A stretch of DNA of 64,000 nt from assembly GCF_012985205.1 (NCBI RefSeq), contig NZ_JABEKS010000002.1, forward strand, positions 186,001-250,000, written 5' to 3'. This DNA is from Planctomonas sp. JC2975. GTDB lineage: Bacteria > Actinomycetota > Actinomycetes > Actinomycetales > Microbacteriaceae. This document shows, in pieces, positions 17,696 to 28,679 of this stretch. Positions within the stretch are counted from its first letter, which is position 1. Each line of letters begins with the position of its first letter. The position numbers and the translations under genes were made by a program. The notes under the pieces were generated by a model. That model saw only the letters and a program-made list of their open reading frames with translations. It was not told the DNA's origin and did no database searches.

Positions 17696-19165
17696 GTGTC
17701 CGTCGACATCCCCATCGCCGCTCAGCCGGCCGATCCGCGAGACGAGCAGCATCGCGTCAGGAACAGCCGAACGTGGGAAGCGCCGCCAGCGCCTCTGGCA
17801 TCCGTTCCCGCTTCCGTGCGCGTTCGGGCGCGGGACGGTGCCGTCGACCTTGCCAGAGCGTGGTGCCTCACCGTGGTCGTCGTGATGCATGCGCTCATGG
17901 TCGGTGTGACGATGGGCGCGGGCGGACCCGTGCTCGAGAACGCTCTCGAGGGCTGGTCGGGCTTCGCTCCGTTCACCTGGTTCGCCCAGATCATGCCGTT
18001 GTTCTTCGTGCTCGGTGGCTTCTCCGCCCACGTTCAGTTCACGTCGCTGAACTCTCGCGGCGTGACGGCGTCCGGCTACATCGCGTTGCGGATGCGCCGC
18101 CTACTGCGGCCGGCGCTCGCGGCCATCGCTGCGATCGTGCTCGTGCTGGCCGTGCTGACACTGCTCGGAACGCCTGCCGACATCGTCGCGATCGCCGGAT
18201 TCAGGCTCAGCCAGCCGTTGTGGTTCCTCGGCGTGTATGCGCTGACGACCGCCGCGGTGCCGCTCGCCCTCGCGGCGCATCGCCGCGCGCCGTGGGCGTC
18301 GGTAGGCGCGCTCGCCGGGCTCGCGGCGACCGTCGACATCGTGCGATCGGCGACCGGCATGGCCGGCATCGGCTTCCTCAACCTCGTGTTCGTCTGGCTG
18401 CTGGTGCAGCAGTTCGGATTCTGGCTCGCCGAGGACCGGATGCCTCGCTCCCGCCTGGCCGTCGCCGCCCTCGCCGTCGCTGCTTACGGAAGCCTTGCGC
18501 TGCTGTGCACCTTCGGCGTGTTCTCGTTCGACCTGCTCTACGATCTCAATCCGCCGTGCTTCGCACTGGTCCTGCTCGGCATCGGTCAACTGGCTCTCTT
18601 CCGGCTGTTCGCCCCCGCACTGCGACGGATGCACGCCCTGCGTCCCGTGAACGCGATCGCCGGTTGGATCAACGCCAGGGCGATGACCGTCTACCTCTGG
18701 CACATGCTCGTGCTCGTGCTGCTCGCGGGCGTCCTCGTCCTGGTTGCGAGCGGCGTCGGGATCCTCGGCGGCGCGGAGCTTCCTGCACTGCGCTCCGGCG
18801 AGTGGTGGGCGACGCGTCCGCTGTGGCTGGTCTGCGTGATCGCGGCGGTGGCGCTGGTCGTCACGGCGACGTCGCGATGGGAGACCGCGCCAGCGGCTCC
18901 TGCCGACCCGAAGCGGCCGGTCGGGTGGGGCGCAGCATCCGCTTCGGCACTGCTGGCGATCGCGGGCGTGGTCGTGATCCTGGTCACGGGATTCACGATC
19001 GTCGGCGGCGTTGTCGGCCTGGCGTGCATCGCAGCCGGCCTGCGGCTCGCATCGGGACAGCCGATCGTCGGTTCGCGAGTCGCGTCGGAACAGCCGGCTG
19101 GTGGCGTGCTTCCGTCCCTTGCCTGTTCGGCTTCTACTCGACCGGCGCAGCCAGCGACGGAATGA
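17696..19165 (+). CDS. Acyltransferase-3 family integral membrane protein
   Basis: The 489-residue protein has about eleven or twelve helices. The family start DLARAWCLTVVVVMHA contains the conserved His of the membrane O-acyltransferase group. QIMPLFFVLGGF and VYLWHMLVLVL are further family-like segments. Such enzymes add acetyl or other acyl groups to surface glycans or lipids. GTG 17696 was chosen because GGAAGAGAGAG precedes it. The last 32 bp overlap the convergent HAD gene. The substrate is unknown. Confidence 0.78.
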   Translation: MSVDIPIAAQPADPRDEQHRVRNSRTWEAPPAPLASVPASVRVRARDGAVDLARAWCLTVVVVMHALMVGVTMGAGGPVLENALEGWSGFAPFTWFAQIMPLFFVLGGFSAHVQFTSLNSRGVTASGYIALRMRRLLRPALAAIAAIVLVLAVLTLLGTPADIVAIAGFRLSQPLWFLGVYALTTAAVPLALAAHRRAPWASVGALAGLAATVDIVRSATGMAGIGFLNLVFVWLLVQQFGFWLAEDRMPRSRLAVAALAVAAYGSLALLCTFGVFSFDLLYDLNPPCFALVLLGIGQLALFRLFAPALRRMHALRPVNAIAGWINARAMTVYLWHMLVLVLLAGVLVLVASGVGILGGAELPALRSGEWWATRPLWLVCVIAAVALVVTATSRWETAPAAPADPKRPVGWGAASASALLAIAGVVVILVTGFTIVGGVVGLACIAAGLRLASGQPIVGSRVASEQPAGGVLPSLACSASTRPAQPATE

Positions 19166-19910
19166 GCTCGTCCAGCACCTCGATGGTGTGTTCCCACCCG
19201 CGCACGGCGAGGGTGGGAACGCCCATCGCAAGCACCGGGTAGTCGTTGCCGTCCGGATCGAGCCGGTCGCCGATGAAGAGCATCTCGGTGAGGCGGATGC
19301 CGGTCAGCTCGGAGAGCCGACCGATCCCGTACGCCTTGTCGATGCCGCGCCGGGTGATGTCGACGGATGTCGACCCGCCCGACCGCACCTCGAGGTCGGG
19401 GATCAGGTCCTGCACCGCTGCCCGCAGCGTGTTCTTCTTCTCGCCGGACGGGTCCCACGCGGACTTCGCCGACACCGGCGCCGACTGGCCGAGCGCGGAG
19501 AACGTGATCTGCGATCCGCGGTCCTCCAGGATCGGACCCCACGTCTCGGACTCCCAGTACCCGAGGCGACGCGCCTCCGACTCGACCGCATCCAGCGCAC
19601 GCTGCTTCTCGTCGTCGCTCAGATCCTGGGCGTACACCTTGGTCCAGTCGCCATCGACGAAGCGGAAGTACTGCGTGCCGCAGGTTGGCATGAGGTGCAG
19701 CCGCTCGAGGGCGGCGGGGGAGGCATCCGTGAGCTTCTCGATCACCTGCGCCGAGAACTGCCCGAACTGCCCGCCGGAGATGACACACACCGGCACTGCG
19801 TCGAGCAGGTCGGTGAGGCGCTGCGCCATCGCGGGGTCCAGCGGCGACTTGGACGCTGCGAGCGTGTCATCGAGGTCGAAGGCGACGAGGCGGGGAGAGA
19901 ACGCGATCAA
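19134..19910 (-). CDS. HAD-IIB hydrolase, phosphomannomutase-like
   Basis: About 258 residues. The HAD nucleophile motif VAFDLDDTL (D12 and D14) opens the domain. ISGGQ (motif II), a capping region, and GIDKAYG plus FIGDRLDPDGND (motifs III and IV) follow. The cap segment GSQITFSALGQSAP resembles eukaryotic-type phosphomannomutase, which interconverts mannose 6- and 1-phosphate. That would link with manA at 46 kb. Start codon is uncertain: TTG 19910 has AGGA upstream, whereas GTG 19934 is in frame without one. A plain sugar phosphatase is the main alternative. Confidence 0.72.
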   Translation of the reverse strand: MIAFSPRLVAFDLDDTLAASKSPLDPAMAQRLTDLLDAVPVCVISGGQFGQFSAQVIEKLTDASPAALERLHLMPTCGTQYFRFVDGDWTKVYAQDLSDDEKQRALDAVESEARRLGYWESETWGPILEDRGSQITFSALGQSAPVSAKSAWDPSGEKKNTLRAAVQDLIPDLEVRSGGSTSVDITRRGIDKAYGIGRLSELTGIRLTEMLFIGDRLDPDGNDYPVLAMGVPTLAVRGWEHTIEVLDELIPSLAAPVE

Positions 19911-20011
19911 AGGGTGATCCTGGAGGTGAGGCACGCGAACGTGCGGACGACGGGTGTGTTCCGGCTGACACGGCAGTCTAGTCAGCCGACTCTGAATGGG
20001 CGGACAGAGGC

Positions 20012-21145
20012 CTAGAGCTCAGCGTGCAGCAGCCACACCCGCTCGGCGGAGTCGCGCCAGCTGAAGGCGGCGGAACGATCCATTCCCGCGAATCGCAGGC
20101 GTTCCTGCACCCCTGGGTCGGCGAGCACGGCCGCGATCGCCTGAGCGAGGCGCGCCGGGTATCCCTTCGCGTCCTCCCGCGGCACGGCGATGCCGGCGCC
20201 GAATGCGACCTCGCGCACGGCCGGGTCGTCCGAGTGCACCACAGGCGTGCCGAAGCGCATCGCCTCGACAACGGGCAGACCGAATCCGGATGCCAGGTTC
20301 GGGTACGCGAAGACTCCTGCGCGACTCAGCACGACGGCCAGATCCTCATCCTCGAGGGTCCCGAGCACGAGGACACGTCCTTCGGGCAGCCCGCATTCCA
20401 TGGCGACGGTGCTGATCGTCTCGCCGCGGAACTCCTCGGGACCGACGACGACCAGCGGCATCCCGTCCAGCAACGGATGGCTCATCGCCTTCAGCAGTTC
20501 ACGGAGACCCTTCCGCGGGTCGAGGCTCGACACTGTGGCGACATACTGCGCGGGCAGGCGGAGTCGGGCGGCGCGGACATCCGCATCCGCCGGCAGGCGC
20601 AAGGTGTCCGAGGGCGCACCACCGATCACCCGGATGCGATCACCGAGGTGTGCCACGTCTTCCAGCTGCTCGGCCACGGCGTGCGTCGGCACGACGATGG
20701 CGTCGGCGAACTTGCGTGCGCGCTTGAACATCGCCTTCTGCCAGGCGGTCTGCGTGAGGCCGAGCTTGTCGGATGCCGTCCACGCGGACGCGTCGTGCAC
20801 GGTGACGGTCGTCTGGTCCAGGTCGTCGGTGTCGTGGCGGAACAGCGGCGCGAGAAGGCTCGGCGCATGGATCAGCCCGCCACCCATCGGCAGCTTGACG
20901 CCCATCTGCCACGCAAGGGCCACCTCCCGAGGGCCGACGGGCAGAGAGTGCACGTCGGCGAGACCGGGCAGGAGCTCCTGCAGACGTCGACGGTCCGTCT
21001 CGTCGTGGGCAGCTATCACACCCTCGACGACGCATCCGCGCGGCGCGGTCGCGACGAGCTGCCTGGTCAGTTCCAGGCTGTAGCGCGACACGCCATCCGG
21101 CACGTCGCTGAGGACATCGTCAACGATCACCCGCAGGGTTGTCAT
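20012..21145 (-). CDS. Glycosyltransferase, GT4 family (GT-B fold)
   Basis: The 377-residue protein has the GT4 layout. An N-domain begins VIVDDVLSDVPDGVSRYSLE. The C-domain begins YVATVSSLDPRKGLRELLKA, and the donor-binding EX7E-like segment is GFGLPVVEAMRFGTPVV near residue 295. ATG 21145 follows AAAGGTG. It overlaps the end of rfbD by 26 bp, so it is the last gene of the rfbB-rfbD-GT operon. A rhamnosyltransferase is therefore likely, but the donor is inferred from context only. Confidence 0.85.
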   Translation of the reverse strand: MTTLRVIVDDVLSDVPDGVSRYSLELTRQLVATAPRGCVVEGVIAAHDETDRRRLQELLPGLADVHSLPVGPREVALAWQMGVKLPMGGGLIHAPSLLAPLFRHDTDDLDQTTVTVHDASAWTASDKLGLTQTAWQKAMFKRARKFADAIVVPTHAVAEQLEDVAHLGDRIRVIGGAPSDTLRLPADADVRAARLRLPAQYVATVSSLDPRKGLRELLKAMSHPLLDGMPLVVVGPEEFRGETISTVAMECGLPEGRVLVLGTLEDEDLAVVLSRAGVFAYPNLASGFGLPVVEAMRFGTPVVHSDDPAVREVAFGAGIAVPREDAKGYPARLAQAIAAVLADPGVQERLRFAGMDRSAAFSWRDSAERVWLLHAEL

Positions 21146-21986
21146 CGAACACCTTTCGATCGAACGCGTCCGCCAGAGCGTCACGCCAGTCTCGCATCAC
21201 GGGCAGCCCGGCCGCTTGCCAAGCGTCGTGACCGAGAACGGAATACGCGGGCCGCGGGGCAGGACGCACGAAAGCATCACTTGTGGTCGGCTGCACTCGT
21301 GCCGGGTCGAGTCCGGCGAGCTCGAAAGCGGCGCCCGCGAGGCCGAACCAGGTCGTTTCGCCGCTTGCCGTGCCGTGGTAGATACCTGCCGTTGCGCCGG
21401 AATCGACGAGGTGCACGAGCTGTGCGGCGAGATCCGCCGTCCAGGTCGGCTGACCCACCTGGTCGTCGACGACGCTCACCGTTTCGTGCGATGCCGCGAG
21501 GCGGAGCATCGTCTTGACGAAATTCGGTCCGTACGTGCCGTACAGCCACGCGGTGCGAACGATGAAGGTGCCGTCGGGATGAGCGGCCAGCGCGAGCTCC
21601 TCACCGGCGGCCTTTGTGCGTCCGTAGGCGTTCAGAGGGTCGCGGGGGGCACCCTCGGCGTACGGCGCGAGCGCATCGCCCTGGAAGACGTAGTCCGTCG
21701 AGATGGTGACGAGCCGAGCACCGGCATCCCGTGCTGCAATGGCGAGGTTCTCGACGCCGAGTGCGTTGACCGAGTAGGCGAGACCTTCGTGCGTCTCTGC
21801 GTCGTCGACCTTCGTATAGGCGGATGCATTGAAGACGACGTCGTGGCCCGCGACCACTGCGGCCACCGCATCGCGGTCGGTGACGTCCAGTTCGGCACGG
21901 GAAAGAGCGGTCACCTCACGGTCGCCGAGAGCGGACTGCAGATCGTGGCCCAGCATCCCGGATGCGCCGGTGATCAGGTAACGCAT
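21120..21986 (-). CDS. rfbD: dTDP-4-dehydrorhamnose reductase
   Basis: The 288-residue short-chain reductase has the N-terminal glycine motif TGASGMLGHDL, the STDYVFQGD segment typical of RmlD, and the catalytic YGRTKAAGE (Tyr and Lys). It reduces the 4-keto group to give dTDP-L-rhamnose with NAD(P)H. It starts 4 nt after the rfbB stop and overlaps the downstream GT gene, so the three are one operon. Confidence 0.95.
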   Translation of the reverse strand: MRYLITGASGMLGHDLQSALGDREVTALSRAELDVTDRDAVAAVVAGHDVVFNASAYTKVDDAETHEGLAYSVNALGVENLAIAARDAGARLVTISTDYVFQGDALAPYAEGAPRDPLNAYGRTKAAGEELALAAHPDGTFIVRTAWLYGTYGPNFVKTMLRLAASHETVSVVDDQVGQPTWTADLAAQLVHLVDSGATAGIYHGTASGETTWFGLAGAAFELAGLDPARVQPTTSDAFVRPAPRPAYSVLGHDAWQAAGLPVMRDWRDALADAFDRKVFDDNPAGDR

Positions 21987-21990
21987 ACCG

Positions 21991-22989
<999 letters not shown>

Positions 22990-23024
22990 TTAAAGGGTGC
23001 TTTCTGGTCGAGAGACTGCGGCCG

Positions 23025-23051
23025 AGTCTACTGAAGGCCCATTGGTAGACT
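23025..23051. promoter_or_regulatory. Divergent promoter pair between rfbB and rfbC
   Basis: Identical -10 boxes TAGACT occur on the minus strand (23025-23030) and plus strand (23046-23051). They form an inverted repeat AGTCTAC / GTAGACT separated by 13 nt. The plus box ends 6 nt before the rfbC GTG, so rfbC is probably leaderless. Shared geometry suggests the two halves of the rhamnose pathway are transcribed together. Confidence 0.55.
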
Positions 23052-23057
23052 CTCCCG

Positions 23058-23666
23058 GTGCAAATCCGCGAGCTGACCGTGCCCGATGCCTACGAGATCA
23101 CCCCGGTGCAGCATCGGGACGACCGTGGAGTGTTCCTGGAGTGGTATCGGTTCGATCGTCTGGAGGAGACCGTCGGCCACTCGCTGAACCTTCGCCAGGG
23201 GAACACGTCGGTGTCGCGTAGGGGCTCCGTGCGCGGCATCCATTTCGCCGACGTGCCGCCCAGCCAGGCCAAGTACGTGACGTGCACTCGCGGAGCGGTG
23301 CTCGACTTCGCCATCGACATCCGTGTCGGCTCTCCGGCATTCGGCACCTGGGACACCGTTCTGCTCGATGACGTCGACCGTCGCGCCATTTACGTGCCGG
23401 AGGGGCTCGGTCATTGCTTTGTGGCGCTGACCGACGACGCAACGGTGAGCTACCTCGTCACGGACGTGTACAACCCGGGGCGCGAGCACGGCATCAACCC
23501 GCTCGACCCCGACCTCGCGCTCGAGTTCCCTCTCCTGCAGGAGGACCTGTTGTTGTCGCCGAAGGATACGGATGCGCCCGGCCTGGCCGAAGCCAGGGAG
23601 CAGGGGCTCCTGCCCGACTATGCGGCCGCGAAGGCGTTCTACGCGTCGCTGAACGGAGCGAACTGA
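23058..23666 (+). CDS. rfbC: dTDP-4-dehydrorhamnose 3,5-epimerase
   Basis: The 202-residue cupin has the RmlC pattern: [28 protein letters not shown] (catalytic His), the late [13 protein letters not shown] and the [20 protein letters not shown] stretch. It epimerises C3 and C5 of dTDP-4-keto-6-deoxyglucose. It begins with GTG and its stop abuts the rfbA start, so rfbC-rfbA is an operon. Confidence 0.96.
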   Translation: MQIRELTVPDAYEITPVQHRDDRGVFLEWYRFDRLEETVGHSLNLRQGNTSVSRRGSVRGIHFADVPPSQAKYVTCTRGAVLDFAIDIRVGSPAFGTWDTVLLDDVDRRAIYVPEGLGHCFVALTDDATVSYLVTDVYNPGREHGINPLDPDLALEFPLLQEDLLLSPKDTDAPGLAEAREQGLLPDYAAAKAFYASLNGAN

Positions 23667-23667
23667 G

Positions 23668-24534
23668 ATGCGCGGAGTCATCCTGGCCGGCGGATCGGGC
23701 ACGCGCCTATGGCCGATCACCAAGGGCATCTCGAAGCAGCTGATGCCGATCTACGACAAGCCGATGGTCTACTACCCGCTCTCGACACTGATGATGGCGG
23801 GCATCCGCGAGATCCTGATCATCACGACCCCGGAGTACAACGATCAGTTCCAGGCGTTGCTCGGTGACGGATCGGATCTGGGACTGCGTCTCGAATACGC
23901 GGTTCAGCCCTCACCGGACGGGCTGGCGCAAGCATTCATCATCGGCGAAGAGTTCATCGGTGACGAATCGGTAGCGCTCGTGCTCGGCGACAACATCTTC
24001 CACGGGACCGGCCTCGGGACAGCGCTGCGGCACGTGACGAACGATGCCGGGGCCACGATCTTCGCCTATCACGTGAGCAATCCGCGGGCATACGGCGTCG
24101 TGGAGTTCGACGACGACTTCAAGGCGGTGTCCATCGAGGAGAAGCCGGACCGGCCGAAGAGCAACTACGCGGTGCCCGGACTCTACTTCTACGACAACCA
24201 CGTGGTCGAGATCGCGAAGACGATCGAACCGAGTGCGCGTGGTGAACTGGAGATCTCGACCGTCAACGAGCGCTACCTGCAGGCGGGCACGCTCAACGTC
24301 CAGGTACTCGATCGGGGCACGGCGTGGCTCGACACGGGAACGTTCGAGTCGATGATGCAGGCCTCGGAATACGTTCGGGTGATCGAAGACCGCCAGGGAA
24401 CCAAGATCGGCTGCATCGAGGAGATCGCGTGGCGCGCGGGCTGGATCGATGACGATCAGGTGCGAGTTCTCGCCGAGCCGCTGTTGAAGAGCGGCTACGG
24501 CCGCTACCTCGTGGGTCTCCTCGAAGCCGAGTAG
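23668..24534 (+). CDS. rfbA: Glucose-1-phosphate thymidylyltransferase
   Basis: The 288-residue nucleotidyltransferase starts [20 protein letters not shown], with the pyrophosphorylase loop and Lys in [11 protein letters not shown]. Typical RmlA segments are [10 protein letters not shown], the [20 protein letters not shown] core and the LDTGTF motif near 226. It joins dTTP and glucose 1-phosphate, the first committed step to dTDP-L-rhamnose. It starts 1 nt after the rfbC stop. Confidence 0.97.
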   Translation: MRGVILAGGSGTRLWPITKGISKQLMPIYDKPMVYYPLSTLMMAGIREILIITTPEYNDQFQALLGDGSDLGLRLEYAVQPSPDGLAQAFIIGEEFIGDESVALVLGDNIFHGTGLGTALRHVTNDAGATIFAYHVSNPRAYGVVEFDDDFKAVSIEEKPDRPKSNYAVPGLYFYDNHVVEIAKTIEPSARGELEISTVNERYLQAGTLNVQVLDRGTAWLDTGTFESMMQASEYVRVIEDRQGTKIGCIEEIAWRAGWIDDDQVRVLAEPLLKSGYGRYLVGLLEAE

Positions 24535-24663
24535 CGAAACTACGACGTCTCCCAGCCGCCACCCGGGCCGGCGGAAACGCGTCCCTTCGCCCACGGGTCT
24601 GTCATGGGTTGCCCAGCAGACGATGCCCTAGCATATTTCAGTTGTCTCACGGACGGAACCCGA

Positions 24664-26604
24664 ATGATCTCACCCTGGTTGGTCGCCATTCCGCCGTTTG
24701 TGGTCGCAACCGCTCTGTTCGTGCTTCCTGGACTGTTGGTTCGGATCGCTGGGTGGAATGTCCGCTCGTTGGGCTATTACTTCATCTCGCCGGTCATCTC
24801 CTTGGCGATCGTCGGCGTTGCGGCGAATGTCGGTCCTTTGATCGGTCTGCGCTGGTCGCTCCTCCCTGTCGCTATCGTGACCGTCTTCGCCGTCGCTATC
24901 GCGTATGGGCTGAAACGCTGGGTGGGTCGAGGGCAAGTGGTCGTGAAGCGCCCTCAGAAATGGGCACTTATCGCGAGCGTCGGCGGGCTCGTGGGTGCCG
25001 CTATCGTGATGGCGGCGCAGTTGACGTACGTATTCGTCGGCCCTGAGAACATCTCGCAGTCGTTCGACAACGTTGCACATCTCAATTCGGTCCGGTTGGC
25101 ACTCGACAGTGGGAATGCATCGGCCGCAACGATCGGAAGCGTCACCGGAGCGACACTGTATCCGGACGGATGGCATGCATTCGTCACGCTTGTCGTGCAA
25201 TTGACCGGCGTCAGCATTCCGGTAGGCGTCAACGCCACGAATCTCGCGATCGGGGCGATCGTGTGGCCGGCATCGTGTATCGCGCTCGCATCCGTGTTCT
25301 TCAGGGATCGTCCGGCCGCCCTGGTCTCGGCGGCGGCGTTGTCAACTGGATTCGCGGCCTACCCGATCGCGATCTTGTGGTGGGGTGTGCTGTATCCGAA
25401 CTTCACCGGATACGCCGTTGTCCCGGCTGGTGTCGCAGCGGTCCTGCTGTTGCTCCGATCCGAGGGTGTCCGAAATCGAGTCAGGGCGGCGGTCCTCGTC
25501 CTTGTGGCGCTCCTGGGCACAGGAATTGCCCACCCGAATGCGTTCCTGGCTGTCGTCGTGTTCGGCGCGACAATCGCTCTCGACTGGCTCATCAGGTACG
25601 GAATCGGTGTTGGCACTCGCCGAGGATGGATCATCGCCTCGTCTTGGATCGTCGGCACCGTCGTGTTTGTGGTGGCCTTGTTCTGGTTCGTACGAACACC
25701 CGTTGCTGCAGCGACGTGGCCCCCGTGGGGTACGACCTGGTCGGCGATCAAGCAATCTCTCACGATGGGCACAGGTGGCTATCCGATCACTGTCGTGGTG
25801 GTGATCCTGCTCGCGATCGGTGTGGTCACCGTGGTGGCTCGACCCAAGTGGCTGGCCGTTCTTCTTCCCTTCGCGGTCGCAGCGACACTTTTCGTTCTCG
25901 TGTCAGGAACGGATGTGGGAAATCCCCTTCGTCAGCTCCTGACGAATCCGTGGTACAGCGACTCGTATCGCATCGCCGCTCTGCTTCCGGCCGCTGCCAT
26001 CCCGCTCGCGACTCTCGGCGTCGTGACCGTCGTCGATATCGCCGCGACCGCAGCGAAACGAGTGTCTATTCCGCGTGTCGTGTCGGGAATCGTTGCCGTG
26101 GCTGCAGCAGTTGCCCTGTTTGTGCTCGTGGGCGCCGTGGGGCCCAACGTGCGGGGATACGCTACTGCGGCTCGCGCGAGCTATCAGATGACTCCATTCT
26201 CATGGTTGTTGAGCCCGGACGAACGGACGCTGATCATGCGCCTGAAGTCCGAAGTCTCCGGCGGCTCCGTCATCGCCGGCAGCCCGAGGAACGGCGCATC
26301 GTTGGCATACGCGCTCGCGGGGCGCCACGTGACGGAGCTCTACGTCTTCGGCCCGAAGAATTGGAATCAGAGGATCATCGCTCACCACCTACGGGACATC
26401 GAGACAGATCCGCGGGTCTGTCGCGCAGTCCGCGCCGAGCACGTGGGCTACGTGCTGGACTTCGGTTCGGCACCTGATGTACAGAACAAACCTGAGCTGG
26501 GGAAGGCCGAATACAACGGGGTGCAGGACCTCACGCCGAACTCTCAGCTCCACCTCATCGACCATCAAGGACCGGCGAAGTTGTTCCGCGTCCAAGGGTG
26601 TTGA
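24664..26604 (+). CDS. DUF6541 family multi-span membrane protein
   Basis: The 646-residue protein has about thirteen hydrophobic segments in residues 1-520, followed by a soluble C-terminal part of about 125 residues. This plan (GT-C-like membrane body plus external tail) and the ENISQSFDNVAHLNSV segment after the fourth helix fit DUF6541. Members occur in polysaccharide loci and may be lipid-linked sugar transferases; no activity is proven. I chose ATG 24664, after GGACGGA, over ATG 24604. A TAGCAT box near 24630 is a possible -10. The next gene is glf. Confidence 0.7.
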   Translation: MISPWLVAIPPFVVATALFVLPGLLVRIAGWNVRSLGYYFISPVISLAIVGVAANVGPLIGLRWSLLPVAIVTVFAVAIAYGLKRWVGRGQVVVKRPQKWALIASVGGLVGAAIVMAAQLTYVFVGPENISQSFDNVAHLNSVRLALDSGNASAATIGSVTGATLYPDGWHAFVTLVVQLTGVSIPVGVNATNLAIGAIVWPASCIALASVFFRDRPAALVSAAALSTGFAAYPIAILWWGVLYPNFTGYAVVPAGVAAVLLLLRSEGVRNRVRAAVLVLVALLGTGIAHPNAFLAVVVFGATIALDWLIRYGIGVGTRRGWIIASSWIVGTVVFVVALFWFVRTPVAAATWPPWGTTWSAIKQSLTMGTGGYPITVVVVILLAIGVVTVVARPKWLAVLLPFAVAATLFVLVSGTDVGNPLRQLLTNPWYSDSYRIAALLPAAAIPLATLGVVTVVDIAATAAKRVSIPRVVSGIVAVAAAVALFVLVGAVGPNVRGYATAARASYQMTPFSWLLSPDERTLIMRLKSEVSGGSVIAGSPRNGASLAYALAGRHVTELYVFGPKNWNQRIIAHHLRDIETDPRVCRAVRAEHVGYVLDFGSAPDVQNKPELGKAEYNGVQDLTPNSQLHLIDHQGPAKLFRVQGC

Positions 26605-26614
26605 AGCGCCGTAG

Positions 26615-27799
<1,185 letters not shown>

Positions 27800-27811
27800 C
27801 CCGCGGGTGGG

Positions 27812-27844
27812 GGCCGTCGACGTCCGCAGGAGACGTCGTCGGCC
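27812..27844. terminator. Bidirectional hairpin between glf and wzt
   Basis: The 13-nt arms 27812-27824 and 27832-27844 pair with one mismatch around the 7-nt loop CGCAGGA. It lies between two convergent genes and could stop transcription from both sides. Confidence 0.55.
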
Positions 27845-27913
27845 TCGCCGCACCCCTCACCGGTCGTGGAGCTGCAAGGCTTGATCGCCGCCGCAAAGTG
27901 TTCCCGATAGCGC

Positions 27914-28645
27914 TCAGTTCTCGGGCAGAGCGCCGATCGCATCCTCGATCGGGCCATCGAACACGACCTTGCCCTTGCGGATCACCACTCCGCGTTGGCA
28001 GAGGGCGGAGACCATCGCCATGTCGTGGCTGACGACCACCATGGTCTTGCCCTGCAGGATCAACTCTTCGATCTTCCGCTGGCATTTCTCGCGGAACGGC
28101 GCATCGCCCACGGCGAGGATCTCGTCGACGAGCAGGATGTCGAGTTCGGTGTGGATAGCGACCGAAAAGGCAAGCCGAAGGAACATTCCGGACGAATAGT
28201 GCTTCACCTCGGTGTCGATGAACCCGCCGATCTCCGAGAACGCGACGATGTCGTCGAATCGCTCATCGATCTCCTTGCGCGACATCCCGAGGATCGCGGC
28301 GTTCAGGTAGACGTTGTCCCGTCCGGTGAGATCGGGGTGGAATCCTGCGCCGACCTCGATGAGGCCGGCCAGCCGTCCGCGCGTGAGGATGCGGCCCTTG
28401 TCGGGGAGCAGAACCCCCGAGATGAGCTTGAGCAGTGTCGATTTTCCGGACCCGTTGTAGCCGAGCAGCGCGACCGCCTCGCCCTCGTGGATCTCCAGCG
28501 AGACGTCCGAGAGAGCCGAGAACGTGGTCGAGAGCTTCTTGCGGCGGATGAAGCCGACGAAAGCCTCTTTGAACGAGTGCGTGTGACGAAGGATGAAGGT
28601 CTTCGTCACGTTCTTGACGATGATGCTCGGCGGGGCCGAAGTCAT
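27914..28645 (-). CDS. Polysaccharide ABC exporter, ATP-binding subunit (Wzt-type)
   Basis: The 243-residue ATPase has Walker A GYNGSGKST (62-70), the family-specific GLIEVGAGFHPDLTGRDNVY segment, signature YSSGM (150-154), Walker B ILLVDE (170-175) and a switch His in VVSHD. It lacks the C-terminal carbohydrate-binding domain of long Wzt proteins, so chain-end recognition is not expected here, as in teichoic acid or galactan exporters. The start MTSAPPS at 28645 follows GGGAAC. It lies 34 nt after the permease gene, in one operon. Confidence 0.92.
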   Translation of the reverse strand: MTSAPPSIIVKNVTKTFILRHTHSFKEAFVGFIRRKKLSTTFSALSDVSLEIHEGEAVALLGYNGSGKSTLLKLISGVLLPDKGRILTRGRLAGLIEVGAGFHPDLTGRDNVYLNAAILGMSRKEIDERFDDIVAFSEIGGFIDTEVKHYSSGMFLRLAFSVAIHTELDILLVDEILAVGDAPFREKCQRKIEELILQGKTMVVVSHDMAMVSALCQRGVVIRKGKVVFDGPIEDAIGALPEN

Positions 28646-28679
28646 TTCTGTTCCCACTGGCGGGACAGAGCTCCTTGTG

